Origin: JAKAXS01 sp965279065
GTDB lineage: Bacteria > Pseudomonadota > Alphaproteobacteria > Rhizobiales > Hyphomicrobiaceae
Assembly (NCBI GenBank): GCA_965279065.1
Contig: OZ257134.1
Coordinates: 1,240,001-1,304,000, forward strand
Reading direction: 5' to 3'
Length of the DNA stretch: 64,000 nt
In this document: piece by piece, positions 1 through 7,867 of the stretch
How the letters are laid out: each line of letters opens with the position of its first letter
Position numbering within the stretch: the stretch's first letter is position 1
Position numbers and translations under genes: made by a program
The notes under the pieces: generated by a model
What the model was told of the DNA's origin: nothing
Databases searched by the model: none
Seen by the model: only the letters and a program-made list of their open reading frames with translations

Positions 1-610
1 AATAGCCCTCGTTGAAGATCAGGTAGACGACCTGCAGCACCGATGCGACACGCGCCTCACGCTCCGCCCCGCGCGGCACCTCGAACGGCACCTTCGCCTC
101 CGCCAGCGTCCGTTTCGCACGCACGATGCGCTGCGCCACCGTCGGCTCCGGCACGAGAAACGCCCGCGCGATCTCTTCCGTCGTCAGCCCGCCCAGCATG
201 CGCAGCGTCATCGCCACGCGCGCTTCCATCGACAGCACGGGATGGCAGGACGTGAACACCAGCCGCAGCAGGTCGTCACCGACGTCGTCATCGAGCGCCT
301 CATCGAGATCCGGCACGTTGAGCTGCTGGTCGATCTCCAGGTCGCGGCCGATTTCCTCGTGCTTGCGCCGGAGCAGCTTGTTGCGGCGAATGTGATCGAT
401 CGCCCGGTTCTTGGCCGCCGTCATCAGCCAGGCAGCGGGCTTGTCGGGAACGCCTGCCTTCGGCCATTGCTGCAGCGCCGTCACCAGCGCGTCCTGCGCC
501 AGCTCTTCGGCAAGCCCCACGTCGCGCACGATCCGCGTCACGCTGGCGATGAGCTTCGGCTGCTCCATGCGCCAGACCGTCTCGATGGTGCGATGTATGT
601 CCGTAGCCAT
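1..610 (-). CDS. ECF RNA polymerase sigma factor, C-terminally truncated by the window edge
   Basis: The reverse strand reads from ATG at 610 to the left edge without a stop, giving about 203 residues. Region 2 carries EELAQDALVTALQQWP and the NRAIDHIRRNK segment. Region 4 carries GGLTTEEIARAFLVPE followed by TVAQRIVRAKR, the helix-turn-helix that reads -35 elements. The frame continues into VVYLIFNEGY, which in the ECF42-type group opens a long C-terminal extension (DUF6596 type). That extension and the stop lie outside the window. This family is typically encoded with YciI/DGPF proteins, and two of these lie at 1942-2822 here, so the regulon is probably local. Family call is secure; subgroup is inferred from the YLIFNEGY segment and the neighbours. 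Confidence 0.88.
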   Translation of the reverse strand, partial: MATDIHRTIETVWRMEQPKLIASVTRIVRDVGLAEELAQDALVTALQQWPKAGVPDKPAAWLMTAAKNRAIDHIRRNKLLRRKHEEIGRDLEIDQQLNVPDLDEALDDDVGDDLLRLVFTSCHPVLSMEARVAMTLRMLGGLTTEEIARAFLVPEPTVAQRIVRAKRTLAEAKVPFEVPRGAEREARVASVLQVVYLIFNEGY

Positions 611-843
611 TGCAAGCTACCGCTTAGTCCATGTCAGCCGCCGCAGGCAAGCCCTTGTCCCTTCCGGCAGACCGGCCGCGCGGACGCGCGGCGGCATCGT
701 GATGTCGCCGAAGTGTCATGGCACGTCGCTAGAATTCGTTGTCTTCCCCGTCTGGATGACGCAACTGACTTGTATGCGTTGGACTGAGGAGTGTCCCCCC
801 GGGCGCTCTTCAGCTCGCATCAACCACCGAGGCGGGTTGGGCG

Positions 844-1308
844 ATGGCCCTGGAACTGGAGCGAAAATTTCTGGTGGTTGGCGACGACTGGCGGGCATTG
901 ACGCGCGCCAGCCGCACCATTCGCCAGGGATATCTTTCTCAGGGCGCCATCAGCATCCGCATCCGGCTGACCGACGACCGGGCGGCCGTGCTGACGATCA
1001 AGGCGGCTGACCAGGGCATCGCGCGCAAGGAATTCGAGTACGATGTGCCGCTGGCCGATGCGACGGAACTGCTATCTCTGTGCGCCGATGGGCAAGTCGA
1101 AAAAACGCGCTACGAAATACCGGCTGGACCAGTCACCTGGGAAATCGACGAGTTCGCGGGGCGCAATGCGGGTTTGATCATCGCTGAGATCGAACTCGAT
1201 CACGCGTCCCAGGCCTTCGCAATGCCCAACTGGCTCGGGCGCGAAGTGACGAGCGAGCAGCGCTACTACAACGCTTCACTCAGCACCAAGCCGTTCCACG
1301 ACTGGTGA
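844..1308 (+). CDS. CYTH domain protein (triphosphate tunnel metalloenzyme)
   Basis: A 154-residue protein that is essentially one CYTH domain. The diagnostic ExExK motif is at residues 4-8 (ELERK), and alternating charged beta strands follow, including IRIRLTDDRAAVLTIK and WEIDEFAGRNAGLIIAEIEL, as expected for the eight-stranded tunnel that binds triphosphate and divalent metal. Bacterial members of this size mostly hydrolyse inorganic triphosphate or nucleoside triphosphates; the exact substrate cannot be read from sequence. A purine-rich AGGCGGG stretch precedes the ATG. It stands alone on the plus strand between two minus-strand stress genes, so no operon partner is evident. Cytoplasmic, with no signal peptide. 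Confidence 0.88.
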   Translation: MALELERKFLVVGDDWRALTRASRTIRQGYLSQGAISIRIRLTDDRAAVLTIKAADQGIARKEFEYDVPLADATELLSLCADGQVEKTRYEIPAGPVTWEIDEFAGRNAGLIIAEIELDHASQAFAMPNWLGREVTSEQRYYNASLSTKPFHDW

Positions 1309-1356
1309 CGGCGGCAGCAGCCCAATGCTTGCTCATGCCCCCGCCACGCGTCCGTC

Positions 1357-1896
1357 TCACCCTTCGGCCTTTGTCTTCATGGCAGCGAGCCCTTTTTCGA
1401 ATTCGCCGCCCACCATCTTGTCCATGTTGAAGAACAGGCACATCACCTTGTTCATCAACGGCGCCGGACCGTACATGGCCCAGGTGACGTTCGTGCCGCC
1501 CGCATCCGGTACGAGGGTGAACTCGGCCTTGTTCTTCGCCTCGAACGGCGTCTTGAAGTGCATGTCGAGTTTCAGTTTTGACGGCGCCGTCACTTCCGAC
1601 ATGACCATCTCGCCTGAGCCGATCTCTTTGTTGCCGTCCCAGGCATAGCGCGCTCCCTGCCCGCTCGCAGGCTCGCTGTAGGTCCGCTTCATGTTGGGAT
1701 CCTTGTGCTCCCACGGCGACCAGGCACCCCAGGCCTTGTAGTCGCTGATGAGCGGAAAGATCTTCTCCGGCGGCGCCTTGATCACCAGCGAACGCTGCAC
1801 GCGGAACTCGTTGGGCTGCGTCGCAGCCGCGTAGGCGACGAGCGCCGCAGCTGCGGCAACCACGACGCCGATGGCGATAAGAAGTGTCTTCAACAT
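1357..1896 (-). CDS. SRPBCC family (polyketide cyclase/START-like) protein with N-terminal membrane anchor
   Basis: A 179-residue protein. Residues about 4-26 form one hydrophobic helix, then a SRPBCC fold runs from about 33 to 175. Family-typical segments are RSLVIKAPPEKIFPLISDYKAWGAWSPWE near the start and LVPDAGGTNVTWAMYGP in the middle. SRPBCC domains bind hydrophobic ligands in a deep pocket; the ligand here is unknown. A GGGAGACAGACA stretch precedes the ATG. The gene is followed by free space and lies downstream of the two YciI genes on the same strand, so co-expression with the ECF-associated YciI set is plausible but unproven. Confidence 0.85.
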   Translation of the reverse strand: MLKTLLIAIGVVVAAAAALVAYAAATQPNEFRVQRSLVIKAPPEKIFPLISDYKAWGAWSPWEHKDPNMKRTYSEPASGQGARYAWDGNKEIGSGEMVMSEVTAPSKLKLDMHFKTPFEAKNKAEFTLVPDAGGTNVTWAMYGPAPLMNKVMCLFFNMDKMVGGEFEKGLAAMKTKAEG

Positions 1897-1941
1897 TGTC
1901 TGTCTCCCAAGCCTAGTGTTCTAGTTGGCTGAAACGGATGC

Positions 1942-2355
1942 TTACTGGATTTTGGCGAACACCTGCTCGCGCATCTGATCTACGGCCGCGCTCGGACCGA
2001 AGTCTTCCAGTTCGAACAGCTGGCGAACCTCGATGTGGCAGTCCTCCGTGCCGTGCGGGTTCGGGAACCGCTTCGCCCATTCGATCGCCTCGTCTTTCGA
2101 CTTCACCTGGATCAGGGTGTAGCCGGCGATCAGTTCCTTCGACTCCGTGAAAGGCCCGTCGATCACCAAGGGCTTGCCACCGGAGTACTGCACGCGGAAA
2201 CCGCTCGAAGTCGGCCGCAGCCCACTGGCGTCGAGCAGCACTCCGGACTTTACCAGCTCCTCATGGAACTCCCCCATGACCTGCAGCATGGACTCCTCCG
2301 GCATGACGCCGGCCTCCGTATCCTTGTTGGCCTTGACGATGATCATGAACCGCAT
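1942..2355 (-). CDS. YciI family (DGPF domain) protein, copy 1
   Basis: A 137-residue YciI-like protein starting MRFMIIVKANKDTEAG. The start at 2355 is chosen over a longer in-frame extension because GGAGACGCGT lies just before this ATG and the family begins here. Conserved parts are the beta-alpha-beta core, the VIDGPFTESKELIAGY block that names the DGPF group, and the SKDEAIEWAKRFP helix. Members resemble muconolactone isomerase-like ferredoxin folds, but their reaction is mostly unknown. It lies 44 bases after a paralogue (2400-2822) on the same strand, indicating an operon and a local duplication. In many bacteria such genes partner ECF sigma factors like that at 1-610. Confidence 0.9.
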   Translation of the reverse strand: MRFMIIVKANKDTEAGVMPEESMLQVMGEFHEELVKSGVLLDASGLRPTSSGFRVQYSGGKPLVIDGPFTESKELIAGYTLIQVKSKDEAIEWAKRFPNPHGTEDCHIEVRQLFELEDFGPSAAVDQMREQVFAKIQ

Positions 2356-2399
2356 ACGCGTCTCCAATTCTTGTGTTGCCGCTGAGCGTGAACCGGAGA

Positions 2400-2822
2400 T
2401 TACCGCCTGGCCGAAGCGGCGCGCAGCTCCGCTTCCTTGGCCTGCAACTCGGGTGTGAAGCTCTCGCCGAAGTCCGCCGCTTCGAATATCTGCCGGATCT
2501 CGATTTCGGCATCGCCCTTGAGCGGGCTGGGGCACTTCTTGACCCAGTCGATCGCTTCCTGCAGCGACTTCGTCTCGAAAATCCAGAATCCCGCGATCAG
2601 CTCCTTGGTCTCCGCGAACGGCCCGTCGATGACGTTCCGGGTCGATCCCTTGAAGGCCACGCGTGCCCCTTTCGAGCTCGGCTGCAGCCCTTCGCCGGCC
2701 ACCATGACGCCGGCGTTCACCAACTCCTCGTTATACGCCATCATCGAGGCGATCATGGCTTCGTCCGGCAGCTCTCCGGCTTCCGTATGCTTGTCCGCCT
2801 TGAGTAAGATCATGAACTTCAT
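2400..2822 (-). CDS. YciI family (DGPF domain) protein, copy 2
   Basis: A 140-residue paralogue of the neighbouring YciI protein, starting MKFMILLKADKHTEAG. It shares the VIDGPFAETKELIAGF block and the SLQEAIDWVKKCP helix. The two copies share their N-terminal pattern (M-F-M-I-K-A-K-TEAG) but diverge towards the C-terminus. GGGAGATTACC precedes the ATG, a good ribosome binding site. This is the first gene of the minus-strand YciI pair, reading away from the ECF sigma/anti-sigma pair that starts near 3081, so the 2823-3080 interval should hold promoters for both directions. Enzymatic role is unknown. Confidence 0.9.
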   Translation of the reverse strand: MKFMILLKADKHTEAGELPDEAMIASMMAYNEELVNAGVMVAGEGLQPSSKGARVAFKGSTRNVIDGPFAETKELIAGFWIFETKSLQEAIDWVKKCPSPLKGDAEIEIRQIFEAADFGESFTPELQAKEAELRAASARR

Positions 2823-3080
2823 TGGTAATCTCCCTGCCTCATGTCTGGCGGGCTGGTTTCAGCCGCGCTCTGTCAAAACGACGAGCGGTCCTGCCCGGGA
2901 TCGACATCACGTCGTCGAGAAATCTGCAAAGGCTTGGTGCGGCAACCCTGGTCACCATTCCAATTAGCAATTTGCGGCACCTTGCGCCGGCGTTGTAACA
3001 ATGCGCCACACTCCGCCGTATGTGTGACTGGAGCGCCTCGGTTGTCCAACGCAGCTCGTGACAAAGTCTGGAGCGACCAG

Positions 3081-3599
3081 ATGCGCGCCGCCATCGCCGG
3101 CGACGAGGCGTCGTATCGTAAGCTGCTTGCCGCGCTCGCACCGGTTGTGCGTTCGGCTTGCCGCGCTGGGTTCGCCCGGTTTGGCGCGCCAGGCAACGAC
3201 GTGGAGGATGTGGTGCAGGAGACATTGCTGGCGATCCACCTGAAGCGTCACACCTGGCTTCAGAGCGAACCCCTGACGCCCTGGGTGTTGGCTATCGCCC
3301 GCAACAAGCTGATCGATCACCTGCGCCGCGGCGGCAAGGCGATCAAGGTGCCGATCGAGGACGTGATCGAAACGCTGGAGGCCGAAACGCCCGAGCAGCC
3401 CTTGGACCACCAGGAAGTGACGGCGATGCTCGAAGCCCTGCCGGAACGCCAGCGTCAGATCGTCCGCATGATTACGCTGGAAGGCCAGGCGATCAAGGAC
3501 GTCGCCAGCTGCATGGCCATGAAGGAAGTCGCGGTGCGCGTCGCCCTGCATCGCAGCCTGAAGGCGATGGCACAATTCTACCGGAGCAACTTGGCGTGA
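3081..3599 (+). CDS. ECF sigma-70 family RNA polymerase sigma factor (partner of an NrsF-type anti-sigma)
   Basis: A 172-residue ECF sigma factor from the ATG at 3081, chosen because GGAG at 3070-3073 sits seven bases upstream; longer in-frame starts exist (TTG at 3042) but extend into sequence that does not look coding. Region 2 shows DVEDVVQETLLAIHLKRHTW and WVLAIARNKLIDHLRR. Region 4 shows LEALPERQRQIVRMITLEGQ and the HTH KDVASCMAMKEVAVRVALHRSL. Its stop overlaps the GTG of the following DUF1109 anti-sigma gene by four bases, the arrangement of Caulobacter SigF-NrsF, which answers oxidative and metal stress. Regulation by that membrane anti-sigma factor is therefore likely. Confidence 0.92.
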   Translation: MRAAIAGDEASYRKLLAALAPVVRSACRAGFARFGAPGNDVEDVVQETLLAIHLKRHTWLQSEPLTPWVLAIARNKLIDHLRRGGKAIKVPIEDVIETLEAETPEQPLDHQEVTAMLEALPERQRQIVRMITLEGQAIKDVASCMAMKEVAVRVALHRSLKAMAQFYRSNLA

Positions 3600-4234
3600 A
3601 GACGGATGACCTCATAAAGGCTCTCGCAGCCGATACGCCGATGCGGCGGTGGCCTCTCGCGCCGGTGTTCGCCATGGCCCTTCTGGCGGGGCTGGCCGTT
3701 GCGGTCACTTACTTCGAGGTCCGTCTGGGCGCGCGCGGCAACGCGATCGACTCCCTCGCTACGATCCGGTTCCCCTTCAAGTTCGTCGTGACGCTGTCGC
3801 TCGCCCTGCCGGCGATCTACGCCACGTACCGCTTGTCGCGGCCGGACGGCGAACTGGGCAAGATGTGGTTGGCCTTGCTGGCGGCCCCTGTCCTGCTCGC
3901 GCTTGGCGTGGCCCTGGAACTGATCAACGTTCCGGCCGACCTCTGGAAGACGCGGTTGATCGGACAGAATTCGCATCCCTGCATGTACCTCATTCCCATC
4001 ATGGCATTCGGCCCGCTGGCCGCGATGATCGGTGTCCTGCGCTACGGCGCCGTCACAAAGCCCCGGCTCGCCGCGCTGTCGGCTGGCCTAGCCGCCGCTG
4101 GGCTTGGAGCCACGCTGTATGCCGCGCATTGCCCCGACGACAGCCCGCTCTTCGTCGCGACCTGGTACACCATTGCCACCGGCATCGTCGTGCTCGTCAG
4201 CTTGCTGGTCGCCCCGCGCCTCGTGCGCTGGTGA
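3596..4234 (+). CDS. NrsF family anti-sigma factor (DUF1109), integral membrane
   Basis: A 212-residue membrane protein beginning at GTG 3596, overlapping the sigma gene's stop codon by four bases (GTGA). After a short cytoplasmic N-terminus (KTDDLIKALAADTPMRRWPL) there are about six hydrophobic segments, for example APVFAMALLAGLAVAVTYF, MWLALLAAPVLLALGVALEL and WYTIATGIVVLVSLLV. This matches the DUF1109/NrsF family, in which the protein holds its cognate ECF sigma factor at the inner membrane until a stress signal acts through periplasm-facing cysteines. Cysteine-containing segments SHPCMYL and AAHCPDDSP fit that sensing model. Translational coupling should keep sigma and anti-sigma in balance. 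Confidence 0.9.
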   Translation: MKTDDLIKALAADTPMRRWPLAPVFAMALLAGLAVAVTYFEVRLGARGNAIDSLATIRFPFKFVVTLSLALPAIYATYRLSRPDGELGKMWLALLAAPVLLALGVALELINVPADLWKTRLIGQNSHPCMYLIPIMAFGPLAAMIGVLRYGAVTKPRLAALSAGLAAAGLGATLYAAHCPDDSPLFVATWYTIATGIVVLVSLLVAPRLVRW

Positions 4235-4246
4235 CCGCGTCGAGGA

Positions 4247-4272
4247 GGGTCAGACCCACGGGTTCCGACCCC
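4247..4272. repeat. Degenerate copy of the GGGTCTGACCCC palindrome
   Basis: Just after the NrsF stop codon the sequence GGGTCAGACCCACGGG continues into TTCCGACCCC, an imperfect 26-base inverted repeat. It is a relative of the perfect palindrome inside cobN (35305-35330) and the copy inside cobE (43987-44004). This intergenic copy may serve as a weak stem-loop after the sigma/anti-sigma operon. Confidence 0.7.
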
Positions 4273-4356
4273 AAATGAAGCGGTCTATCCCCTTCGGCTG
4301 TAACTTCCGCCGCCCCGCTGCGTACCGTCTGCAGAAACCTCGGAGGACGACGCACC

Positions 4357-4848
4357 ATGGACGCCATCAAGAGCCTGCTCATCACCGGCCCGGCACGGCT
4401 CAGCGCCGTCTTCTATTGGTTGCCGCCCCTGTTCGCCCGCATCGTCGTCGGCTGGGTCTTCATGTGGAGCGGCTGGACCAAGCTGAACAACCTTTATCCC
4501 AGCGGCGATTTCCCCGGCATGATCGCCAACTTCGCCTCTTGGGGCATCCCTGCGCCACACATCATGGCGCCCTTCGTGTCGGGCGTGGAGTTCTTTGGCG
4601 GCATCCTGCTGCTGCTCGGCCTCTTTACCCGCATCGCCGCGACGCCCCTCGTCATCGTCATGCTCGTTGCCATCATCAGCGCCAAGGCCGCCCAGATCGA
4701 CAGCCTGGAAACGCTCCTTGGTTTCGAGGAGGTCGCCTACATGGCCCTGTTCGGCTGGCTTGCCGTCAACGGCCCCGGCCCCGTCTCGCTGGACTATCTC
4801 CTGGCGGGCCGGGCAAGTCTTGGCGCCGGCCAGCCGGCAGAGGCCTAG
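4357..4848 (+). CDS. DoxX family membrane protein
   Basis: A 163-residue protein with four hydrophobic segments and the DoxX signatures FARIVVGWVFMWSGWTKL in the first helix and SGVEFFGGILLLLGLFTR in the second. DoxX proteins are small quinone-associated inner-membrane proteins, and some relatives are the small subunit of thiosulfate:quinone oxidoreductase or take part in oxidative-stress complexes. It precedes a Crp/Fnr regulator and a SoxYZ/SoxCD-like set on the same strand, so a link to sulfur-derived electrons entering the quinone pool is attractive but inferred. The start at 4357 follows CGGAGGACGACGCACC, a strong ribosome binding site. Confidence 0.88.
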   Translation: MDAIKSLLITGPARLSAVFYWLPPLFARIVVGWVFMWSGWTKLNNLYPSGDFPGMIANFASWGIPAPHIMAPFVSGVEFFGGILLLLGLFTRIAATPLVIVMLVAIISAKAAQIDSLETLLGFEEVAYMALFGWLAVNGPGPVSLDYLLAGRASLGAGQPAEA

Positions 4849-4917
4849 CCGAACTGTCGCCAGCGCCATCCTGAGGAACTAGAGTGGCGCTGGATCTTGC
4901 AAGCGACAGGCACCCCC

Positions 4918-5586
4918 GTGAACCACACCAAGAACATTGAGCTTTGGCTCGAGCGCTTTCCCAAGTTGGCCTCCCTGCAGGCGGATCACCTCGAACTTGC
5001 CGCCAGTGTGGTTCAGTTTCCCGTCCTTGAACCGGGCGCGGTCGCCTATCGCGAGGAATGGCCTTGCCCGAACTACGTGATGTGCGTCGACGGCCGCACG
5101 CGCGTGTTCAAGCTATCGGATACCGCCCGCGAACTTCTGATCTATCAGGTCCAGTCTGGGGGCACGTGCGTGCTGACCACGCAGTGCCTGCTCAGCGGTG
5201 GCAACTTTCCAGCCGAGAGCATCGCGGAGACGCGCACGACATTGGCCGCCATCCCCAAGGCAAGCTTCCACACGCTGATGGAGCAATCCCCGGAGTTTCG
5301 CGATCTGGTCCTGACCGATTACGCCAAGCTCCTGTCGCAACTGGTGTCCCTGGTCGACGAGGTGGCCTTTTCCACCACGAGCCGGCGCCTTGCCCGGCGC
5401 CTCCTTGCGGACGGAGGCGATCATGGCCAAGTACTTAAGACCCATCAGCAGCTTGCGGGCGACGTCGGCTCGGTCCGCGAGGTCGTCAGCCGCACTCTGT
5501 CCGAATGGGAGCAGGCGGGCTGGATCACGACCGGTCGCGGCGAAATCAACGTGACCGACCGGGACGCCCTGGCCCGTGTTCGTTGA
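4918..5586 (+). CDS. Crp/Fnr family transcriptional regulator
   Basis: About 222 residues from GTG 4918; an in-frame TTG at 4897 would add seven residues and cannot be excluded. The N-terminal half is a cNMP-binding-like beta roll (PVLEPGAVAYREEWPCPNY, VQSGGTCVLTTQCLLSG). The C-terminal half is a winged HTH with LAGDVGSVREVVSRTLSEWE and GWITTGRGEINVTD. There is no N-terminal Fnr-type four-cysteine cluster. However, Cys in EWPCPNYVMC and GGTCVLTTQC are spread through the sensor domain, so redox or sulfur-species sensing is possible. It sits immediately upstream of the SoxYZ/SoxCD-like genes and is a natural candidate for their regulator. Confidence 0.9.
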   Translation: MNHTKNIELWLERFPKLASLQADHLELAASVVQFPVLEPGAVAYREEWPCPNYVMCVDGRTRVFKLSDTARELLIYQVQSGGTCVLTTQCLLSGGNFPAESIAETRTTLAAIPKASFHTLMEQSPEFRDLVLTDYAKLLSQLVSLVDEVAFSTTSRRLARRLLADGGDHGQVLKTHQQLAGDVGSVREVVSRTLSEWEQAGWITTGRGEINVTDRDALARVR

Positions 5587-5721
5587 TTCGCCCGTGTTTT
5601 AAGGGAATAGCGCTGTTTAGCGTGACCAAAGTCACCGACGCGCGCTATACTGGAAGTAACCTGACAGGCTTGATGGCCATCAGCCGTCCAACAATCTCGG
5701 CAACGAGAAGGAACCGGTTCC

Positions 5722-6531
5722 ATGACGAGGTCTTCGCTTTATAAATCGATCGCTGCGCTCTTGGCCCTTGCCGGAGCCGTGGCGTTCTCGCTTCCCGCAC
5801 AGGCCGAATACGAAGACATCTGGCCCGACCTGAAGTCATCGGTCTTCGGCGCCACGGATGTCGTCGACGCCGACGGCATCATCACGCTTGAGGCACCCGT
5901 TCGCGCCGAAGATGCAGCACTCGTGCCCATCACCATCCGCATGCCCGCCGCCACCGCTGCCAAGGTCAAGAAGGTGACGTTGGTCGTGGACAAGAACCCC
6001 GCACCCGTCGCCGCCACGTTCGCGTTCGGCAACGGTGCTGGCGCTGGCGACCGCATGCTGTCGACACGCATCCGCGTCAACCGCTACACGTTCGTGCGTG
6101 CCGTCGCGGAAACCGACGACGGCAAGCTGCATATGGCCGTGAAGTTCGTGAAGGCCGCCGGCGGCTGCTCGGCTCCTTTCGGCAAGGACTACGAGACGGC
6201 ACTCGAAGGCCTCGGCACCACCAAGGTCAAGAGCGTCCCGGCATCCATCGCCGGAACCCACGAAGCCCAGGTCATGATCCGTCATCCCAGCTTCACCGGT
6301 ATGCAGATCGACCCGATGACCCGCGTCACGCCTCCGGCACGTTTCGTCGAGGACCTTGAGGTCAAGTCGGGCGGCGAGACCGTGTTCCGCATGGAAGGCG
6401 GCATCACCATCTCGGAGGATCCGAACTTCCGCTTCACCTATACGCCCGCCGCCAACGGCCTGATCGAAGTGTCGGGCAAGGATACGGCCGGCGTGGAGTT
6501 CAGCGGCAAGTCGACGACTGACGGATCCTGA
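5722..6531 (+). CDS. Fused SoxYZ-like sulfur carrier protein (quinoprotein dehydrogenase-associated type)
   Basis: A 269-residue exported protein. Residues 1-28 are a Sec signal peptide ending AFSLPAQA. Residues about 30-150 match SoxY, including the DIWPDLKSSVFGATD start and the AAGGCSAPFG segment that holds the carrier cysteine. Residues about 170-265 match SoxZ (TGMQIDPMTRVTPPARFVEDLEV). In canonical Sox systems SoxY and SoxZ are separate and SoxY ends in GGCGG; here the cysteine is internal because the SoxZ domain follows. AGGAACCGG precedes the ATG. SoxC-like and SoxD-like genes follow directly, which suggests the carrier's oxidised sulfane sulfur is their substrate. Confidence 0.9.
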   Translation: MTRSSLYKSIAALLALAGAVAFSLPAQAEYEDIWPDLKSSVFGATDVVDADGIITLEAPVRAEDAALVPITIRMPAATAAKVKKVTLVVDKNPAPVAATFAFGNGAGAGDRMLSTRIRVNRYTFVRAVAETDDGKLHMAVKFVKAAGGCSAPFGKDYETALEGLGTTKVKSVPASIAGTHEAQVMIRHPSFTGMQIDPMTRVTPPARFVEDLEVKSGGETVFRMEGGITISEDPNFRFTYTPAANGLIEVSGKDTAGVEFSGKSTTDGS

Positions 6532-6559
6532 TCGGCCGAGCCCTGCTGGCACAGTCGCC

Positions 6560-7867
6560 ATGACAGGGTCGGACAACGGCAATGACGAGTCTGAGCACGC
6601 GGCGGGCGGAGGTCTTCTCCACCGCCGCGCTTTGTTACGGCAAGGCCTGATCCTCGCCACGGCCACCGCCCCCGCCTTCGCCGCGGCCCCCGCCATCGCT
6701 CAGACGCCGCCTCCTACCGCCGACCCGCTCGATCCCAATCCCGCGACGCTCACCACTCCGGGCGCGCCCTTCAGCACCTACGGCCAGCCCTCCGATTTCG
6801 AACGCCGCGTCATGCGCGCCATCGGTGCCAACGCCGACGTTCCCGGCAACGGCGTTTCATGGACACCTCTGGAATCGCTTGAAGGCATCATCACGCCGAG
6901 CGGCCTGCACTTCGAGCGTCATCACAACGGTGTCCCGGTCATCGATCCCAAGCAGCATCGCCTGATGTTGCACGGCCTCGTCAGGCAGCCGCTGACGTTC
7001 TCCGTCGAGAGCCTGCTGCGCTACCCCATGCGCTCGCATCTGATCTTTCTGGAGTGCGGCGGCAACAGTAACGCCGGCTGGCACAGCGAACCGATCCAAC
7101 GCCCGGTCGGCTCCTTTCACGGCATGGTCTCGTGCAGCGAATGGACCGGCGTCCCGGTGTCCGTCCTACTCGACGAGGCGGGGGTCGACGCTTCCGCAAG
7201 CTGGGCGATCCTCGAAGGTGCCGACGCCGGCGCCTTGAACGTCAGCCTGCCGCTGCACAAGCTGCGCGAAGACTGCATCGTCGCGCTCTTCCAGAACGGC
7301 GAGCGCATACGGCCCGAGCAGGGCTATCCGCTGCGCCTCATCGTTCCCGGCTGGGAGGGCATCGTCAACGTCAAGTGGCTGCGTCGCCTGGAACTGTCCA
7401 AAGAGCCGGCGATGACGCGCGATGAAACGGCCAAGTATACCGAGCTGCAGCCGGACGGAAAGGCACGGCAGTTCACCTACGTCATGGAAGCCAAATCGGT
7501 CATCACCTCGCCCTCGGCGATGCAGCGCCTGAAGGAACCTGCTGTCTACGAGATCAAGGGACTCGCCTGGAGCGGACGTGGGCGCATCGCGCGCGTCGAT
7601 GTTTCAGCGGACGGTGGCAAGACATGGGCGGAGGCGGCCCTCCAGGATCCCGTGCTGCCGCGCTGCCTGACCCGCTTCCGGTCAGCGTGGCAGTGGAGCG
7701 GCAAGCCCGCCATCCTCAAGAGCCGCGCCACCGACGAGACCGGCTACGTCCAGCCCGAACGCGAGGTGCTCGTCGCTGAGCGTGGCCGCCGCGGTTACTT
7801 CCACTACAACGCGATCGTGTCCTGGGCCGTCGACGAAGACGGCAGCGTAAGCCATGTCTATGCGTAG
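6560..7867 (+). CDS. soxC: SoxC-like sulfane dehydrogenase molybdopterin subunit
   Basis: A 435-residue sulfite-oxidase-family protein with a twin-arginine leader (HRRALLRQGL followed by a hydrophobic stretch ending AAPAIAQ). The molybdopterin domain spans about 85-300 and contains LIFLECGGNSNAGW, where the cysteine is the expected molybdenum ligand, then SCSEWTGVPVSVLLDEAG and PLRLIVPGWEGIVNVKWL. The C-terminal dimerisation domain (about 310-430) has YEIKGLAWSGRGRIARVDVSADGG. SoxC with SoxD oxidises SoxY-bound sulfane sulfur in the periplasm. It starts 28 bases after the carrier gene and overlaps the cytochrome gene by 14 bases, so the three form an operon. Confidence 0.9.
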   Translation: MTGSDNGNDESEHAAGGGLLHRRALLRQGLILATATAPAFAAAPAIAQTPPPTADPLDPNPATLTTPGAPFSTYGQPSDFERRVMRAIGANADVPGNGVSWTPLESLEGIITPSGLHFERHHNGVPVIDPKQHRLMLHGLVRQPLTFSVESLLRYPMRSHLIFLECGGNSNAGWHSEPIQRPVGSFHGMVSCSEWTGVPVSVLLDEAGVDASASWAILEGADAGALNVSLPLHKLREDCIVALFQNGERIRPEQGYPLRLIVPGWEGIVNVKWLRRLELSKEPAMTRDETAKYTELQPDGKARQFTYVMEAKSVITSPSAMQRLKEPAVYEIKGLAWSGRGRIARVDVSADGGKTWAEAALQDPVLPRCLTRFRSAWQWSGKPAILKSRATDETGYVQPEREVLVAERGRRGYFHYNAIVSWAVDEDGSVSHVYA

